This document shows positions 60,067 to 64,000 of a stretch of DNA of 64,000 bases, piece by piece. Each line of letters begins with the position of its first letter. The stretch's first letter is position 1. The DNA comes from Strigamia acuminata (Eukaryota > Arthropoda > Chilopoda > Geophilomorpha > Linotaeniidae), in NCBI GenBank assembly GCA_949358305.1, contig OX442315.1, forward strand, positions 17,944,427 to 18,008,426, in the 5' to 3' direction. The notes under the pieces are model-generated. The model was not told the DNA's origin. It worked only from the letters and a program-made list of their open reading frames with translations, and did no database searches. The position numbers were made by a program, and so were the translations under genes.

Positions 60067-62089
60067 TCATCTCACATGTGACTGATCTCTTGGCTTATCA
60101 CTAGACTTGTATCAGCCATACAAAATGGTCAGCTCTTTTTTGTAGTGAGTACCAATTCTAAGTGGTGATCGAAACATAAAATTTAAGCCAATTCGTACTT
60201 TTACTTGCAGGTTTATTTATTTCAAAGTCTGCAACTATCCTGTACAAACTTGAATTGAAATTATATGGGAGGCTAAGACGATAAATTAAATTCTGATCTC
60301 TGTTATTGTGACTTATATTTTTGTGGCTTCAGGTTTAAAATCCATATCGAGAGTTAGGCGTGGGCACGTATAAAAGTCTAGTGTGACTCCCTTAGGATTC
60401 GTGTAAGCCATTGGCTCAAAGCTAAGGAACTTCCGTATTAAATTTTGTTGGTACATGAATGAGAGATGGACTAATACATTTGGCACAAGTTTAAAGCATT
60501 TATTGCGTTTTATTAATGAAGTCTAATCCTCTGTGATATGTTGCATTTTCTCGTAATGCAATTTGAATGGTGGCATAATTTACAATTTTCAAACAAAATG
60601 AAGGTTTTAAAACTGAAAGCAATATTTCGTCATATAATAAACCATGACGTCATTTCAGGATATCTCTATCACACAACAAGAAAAACTAAAAATAACGCTT
60701 CTATAGGAAGGAAATGATGTAATAAAGTCTTTGTTGCAAAATAAATGTCGTTTGTTCTTAACAGTTTCCGCTTTCTGCACATAAAAATTAAATTTGTAAT
60801 AGGAAATTTCAGTTTTTGTCGGTTAATTCAGTAATAATTAATTTTAACGTCAGTGTTATGGATATTTAATAGCTGTTATTTATGACGGCAATATAACGAG
60901 GGGGTTACCTTGTTTTTTTTAAGGATTTACCAGAAATGAAAAAGTACGAAAGAAGAATAAAAAAAAACTGATGTTGCCATGAATAAACAATATAGTTTTC
61001 TTTTACACTGTAAGTGAATCCATTTATCATTCAAGTTTGACAGGACATTGAATAATACACCCATTAATCTTTGATTCCCTCAATGCACACGCGCATGCTT
61101 AATTGCATTTAGAAATACACCTGGCGGGATACAGCAGCAACAGGGAGAAAGAAAATCGAGAAAGCCCTTGTCGAGCTCCATGTGGTTAAGGAAACAATCG
61201 TTGGAAGGAAACCTGTCAGTCATGGGTGAATGGAAACGCTATTCAGAATCGATAAACATGCAGTGTTGTTGGTGCCACTGAAATAAATTTAAAAAGTGCT
61301 AGTTTTAGTGGTCCACGATAACGCTTTTTATTATCCAATTATCCACTATGCATGAGTTATCTGATAATTTTTGTTTGGTGGATTACGGAAACAGTTTTTG
61401 TTAGAAATGTATGGATGTTGACAGTGGTGGGGTCTAGGGGGGCTATGACTACCTTGAGCAATGGAAAAATTTCATTTTTACAATCAAAAATTCATATTTA
61501 GATCCAAAAAATTTATTCGGCGACCTAAAAACAACCATTTTTTGACAAAAAAACATCCAATTTTTGTGTGGGAACAATTGAACTGAAGTGGGGGTGGGGG
61601 AAAGAGTGAATAGAAAAAAAAGTGGCACATTAGACATGCTTGACATTTGTTTTCCTTCTTCAATATGCAGTTTTACAAGCCACAAGTATGGTTTTGCTAT
61701 TGTCAGCATATTGAAAACACTTGCACATGTGTTTTCTTTTCCAACGTGTGCCTAGCGACGGGTGATGGCGATTTATTTCAAATTGTTCATCCACGCAGGC
61801 AGGCAATGTTATCGGGTGTTTGCAAGATGTTGACTGACATTTATGCATATGTTTGTGGAGAAAGGAGAATGAAATGAAATGAAATGATTTTTTTTTATAT
61901 TTTAATTTTTAAAAGGTTTTGCAAAAAAGTTTTTTTAAACAGATTTCTGCTTTATTGAACATTGATTTGTTCTAGAGGTCTGGAAGTTTTACTCATTCAT
62001 CATTCATCGGAATATTTTTGAGGCACTAATTGCCAATTATTTTATTTGATTGGTGCTATGATTAATATAATTAATGAATGGGTAAGTTG
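60067..62089. other. AT-rich spacer
   Basis: No supported gene. 61,430-61,520 resembles the inside of the 57,980 element. Frames near 61,650-61,880 on both strands lack family or splice support. Confidence 0.3.
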
Positions 62090-62474
62090 GTACAGATACA
62101 ACGTTATCCAAACTCCTATTGGTTGAGCCGTGTTACACTTAACTGTGGACTGTGCTTTACTATGCGGAAAAGTAGTTCTGTTTATTTTCAATGGATTCCA
62201 GTGTAAAAAGTGATTAGAATGATGGATTTTATTTAATTGGTAATAAAATGTTTATTTAATTTGCTAAACCTGCTTTTTCTCCTTTTAATCAATCAAACAA
62301 TGTTAGCATAGTTTGTTGGTTTCATTTGGCAGGTAAACAAAGGTTTAGTTTTTTATTGGTTGTTTTGCCTAGTTAGATTACAATTCTGGTGTTATCGGCT
62401 ACTTTTTTGTGCCACTACACCAGTGAGACGGCTCAACCAATAGGAGTTTGGACAACGTATTGGTTTGGAGTATA
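62090..62474. mobile_element. MITE pair, copy B (CTCAACCAATAGGAG family), inverted relative to copy A
   Basis: Left AGATACAACGTTATCCAAAC then TCCTATTGGTTGAGCC; right GGCTCAACCAATAGGAGTTT then GGACAACGTATTGGTTTGGA. The outer ~10 bp of the left end is lost. CTATGCGGAAAAGTAGTTCT and TTTTTTATTGGTTGTTTTGC match the inverse of copy A. Length is close to that of copy A. Confidence 0.87.
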
Positions 62475-63210
62475 GTAATAATTATGAAGTTTAAGCTTAC
62501 AAAAATCTGGGAACTTATAGGGTTTGACTGATACCATTATTATTCGATAATACAAAAAGTTTAAACAGTTTATTTTTACTGAAATGAACTGTTTTATTGA
62601 ATAGATGCAATATTTAAAAATAATTTATTTAAATAAAATATCTAGTTAAATGTTTAATGTAATTTTAAAAAAAGAGAAAAGTTTACATGATTTTTTAGAA
62701 ATTGTCTACAAACAGTGCAAACCATGACTTACCCAGTGCAAATGTTTCACCCAAGTCTGCTATAATGTCCTGTCAAATACAGTATAAGCACGTAAGAAAA
62801 TGATGTGCAGATCAGCCTATCTTTTTTATTACCGATACCAATATTTTGCCAAATATCCCAAGCTTTGGTGGTTGTATAAGGGCTGTGCTAAGAGTTTCAT
62901 CGTGAAACAATTGATTTTAGGACACAAAAATCTCGAGTTAATACTTCTGATATCTTCAATGTCATGTAGCCAGGATAGTTACATTCAATAATGTCATCTC
63001 TTGTGATAAACTCCTACTGGTTGGACACATCTCAAGCTCGAGGATTCGAATAACTGATTATGTGATCCTTCTAAACCAATAACATGGACTAACAAGGGGA
63101 GAGCACCAATAAGCTATCACAGATTGTTGTAATATTAAACAAGAAGGATTGTTATATCATGCTGAATGAGACCCTAAAATAATTTCATTCCATGAACAGC
63201 CAACAATGCA
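62475..63210. other. AT-rich spacer before the terminal palindrome
   Basis: No supported gene. The right part (62,990-63,210) may be an outward continuation of the palindrome arm, whose mate would lie beyond the window. Confidence 0.3.
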
Positions 63211-63447
63211 AACAATGAGCTGAAAGTTGGCACTATTTTGTCTGTGTATACATCAAATCTGAGCAATCAGGCCTAGTGTATGAATACTGTAAACAACAGT
63301 TGCTAGGTAAAAAATAGTTCCAAGATCCAAGTTCAATTTTATCATTTGAGATTCAATGATGTCATTTCCTCTTTTGATATCACATGACATATGACATCAG
63401 AACTTTGTTCAACAACATGACTGTCTTCATGAAGACAATAATAGTTT

Positions 63448-63519
63448 GTAGTGGTGGTTCAGTGGTTAAGGCAATGGACCAGGAATCTTTCCACACAGGT
63501 TCAAATCCTGTTGGGTGTG
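63448..63519 (+). other. tRNA-Ser-like segment (left arm)
   Basis: TGGTTCAGTGGTTAAGGC (A box), ATGGACCAGGAATC (anticodon-arm-like) and ACAGGTTCAAATCCTGT (perfect T arm with B box) align with the order of a tRNA-Ser. The acceptor-side bases (GTAGTGG versus TGGGTGT) do not pair and position 33 is C, so it is a tRNA relic, likely the head of a SINE. Confidence 0.6.
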
Positions 63520-63691
63520 AATATATTTACATTTATTTTTTGTTAAATTTTAGCAGTTATTTTAATGTTTGTAATTTTATATTTGTTTCCAGAAAATTTT
63601 AATTTGGTTAATTTTAATTTTTTAACAAGTATAAAATTACAAACATTAAAATAACTGCTAAAATTTAACAAAAAATAAATGTAAAAATTTT

Positions 63692-63763
63692 CACACCCAA
63701 CAGGATTTGAACCTGTGTGGAAAGATTCCTGGTCCATTGCCTTAACCACTGAACCACCACTAC
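63692..63763 (-). other. tRNA-Ser-like segment (right arm)
   Basis: The mirror copy of the left-arm segment, essentially identical. Same A and B boxes, same unpaired acceptor. Confidence 0.6.
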
Positions 63764-64000
63764 AAACTATTATTGTCTTCATGAAGACAGTCATGTTGTT
63801 GAACGAAGTTCTGATGTCATATGTCATGTGATATCAAAAGAGGAAATGACATCATTGAATCTCAAATGATAAAATTGAACTTGGATCTTGGAACTATTTT
63901 TTACCTAGCAACTGTTGTTTACAGTATTCATACACTAGGCCTGATTGCTCAGATTTGATGTATACACAGACAAAATAGTGCCAACTTTCAGCTCATTGTT

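Larger units (their letters stand above)
63211..64000. repeat. large near-perfect inverted repeat (palindrome), truncated by the window edge
   Basis: Left arm 63,211-63,581 and right arm 63,631-64,000 are reverse complements in exact register (paired positions sum to 127,211). Only a few differences are seen, in a short AT-rich patch near 63,520-63,540. The spacer is about 50 bp of AT-rich DNA. The right arm reaches the last base, so true length is unknown. Each arm holds a tRNA-like segment. The two mirrored frames (CSGGSVVKAMDQESFHTGSN) are translations of that segment, not genes. Confidence 0.93.

Noticed and set aside
61647-61877. Overlapping frames on both strands near 61,650-61,880
   Set aside because: Both strands are equally open over about 190 bp, with no domain or splice support.
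63448-63519. A functional tRNA gene
   Set aside because: The acceptor strands do not pair and the anticodon loop lacks T33, so it fails the basic tRNA fold.
63384-63827. Two near-identical frames on opposite strands (GGSVVKAMDQESFHTGSN)
   Set aside because: They are translations of the tRNA-like segment in the two arms of the palindrome, not proteins.

Overview
This window is nuclear DNA of an invertebrate animal. It is AT-rich, and the genes have short GT-AG introns, mostly 50-150 bp. The exons encode metazoan proteins: a Mediator subunit, ZnT and ZIP zinc transporters, B3GNTL1, STRAD, a mitochondrial seryl-tRNA synthetase, an RNF180-type E3 ligase and an F-BAR/SH3 protein. There are no prokaryotic operons. 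Intron size and a few TCAGT-type initiators would fit an arthropod such as a crustacean, but this is only an inference and the class is not resolved.

Layout. Positions 1-27,300 form a dense gene block. In order they are: the 3' end of an acidic protein gene (+), MED16 (+), a ZnT zinc exporter (-), an intronless B3GNTL1-type glycosyltransferase (-), a LIV-1-type ZIP zinc importer (+), the pseudokinase STRAD (-), mitochondrial SerRS (+), RNF180 (-), a PSTPIP-like F-BAR/SH3 protein (+) and an unrecognised secreted acidic protein (+). Several pairs are convergent with small gaps (ZIP/STRAD about 690 bp, SARS2/RNF180 about 160 bp). Others are divergent (B3GNTL1/ZIP, STRAD/SARS2, RNF180/PSTPIP). 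I built gene models by joining exons at visible splice sites with agreeing reading phase.

From about 27,300 to 64,000 I can support no complete gene. This is a roughly 37 kb gene-poor tract that is AT-rich and full of short non-autonomous DNA transposons. At least a dozen have clear terminal inverted repeats (TIRs), and several have exact target-site duplications. Four are hAT-like with 8-bp duplications: 42,662-43,174, 45,869-45,970, 54,498-54,822 and 57,980-58,102. Several are TA-flanked, mariner/pogo-like: 27,354-27,656, 39,145-39,303, 45,045-45,547, 46,753-47,238 and 52,533-52,717. A GGTGCATTCA-type family occurs at 22,609, 33,523, 40,628 and 53,832, and a TTGGTTGAGCCG-type pair lies at 55,976 and 62,090. 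There are also a tRNA-derived SINE (44,018-44,170), several minisatellites, and at the right edge a near-perfect inverted repeat of at least 790 bp whose arms each carry a tRNA-Ser-like segment.

Functional links. A zinc exporter and a zinc importer of opposite action lie 3 kb apart, separated only by B3GNTL1. A textbook metal-response-element core (TGCACACGGC) sits in the presumed 5' untranslated exon of the ZIP gene. STRAD keeps all the features of a pseudokinase scaffold of the LKB1 complex. The most unusual items are the nested elements at 46,702-47,319, the 45,045-45,547 element built around repeated CATGG-centred palindromes, the terminal palindrome with tRNA-like arms, and the novel secreted protein.
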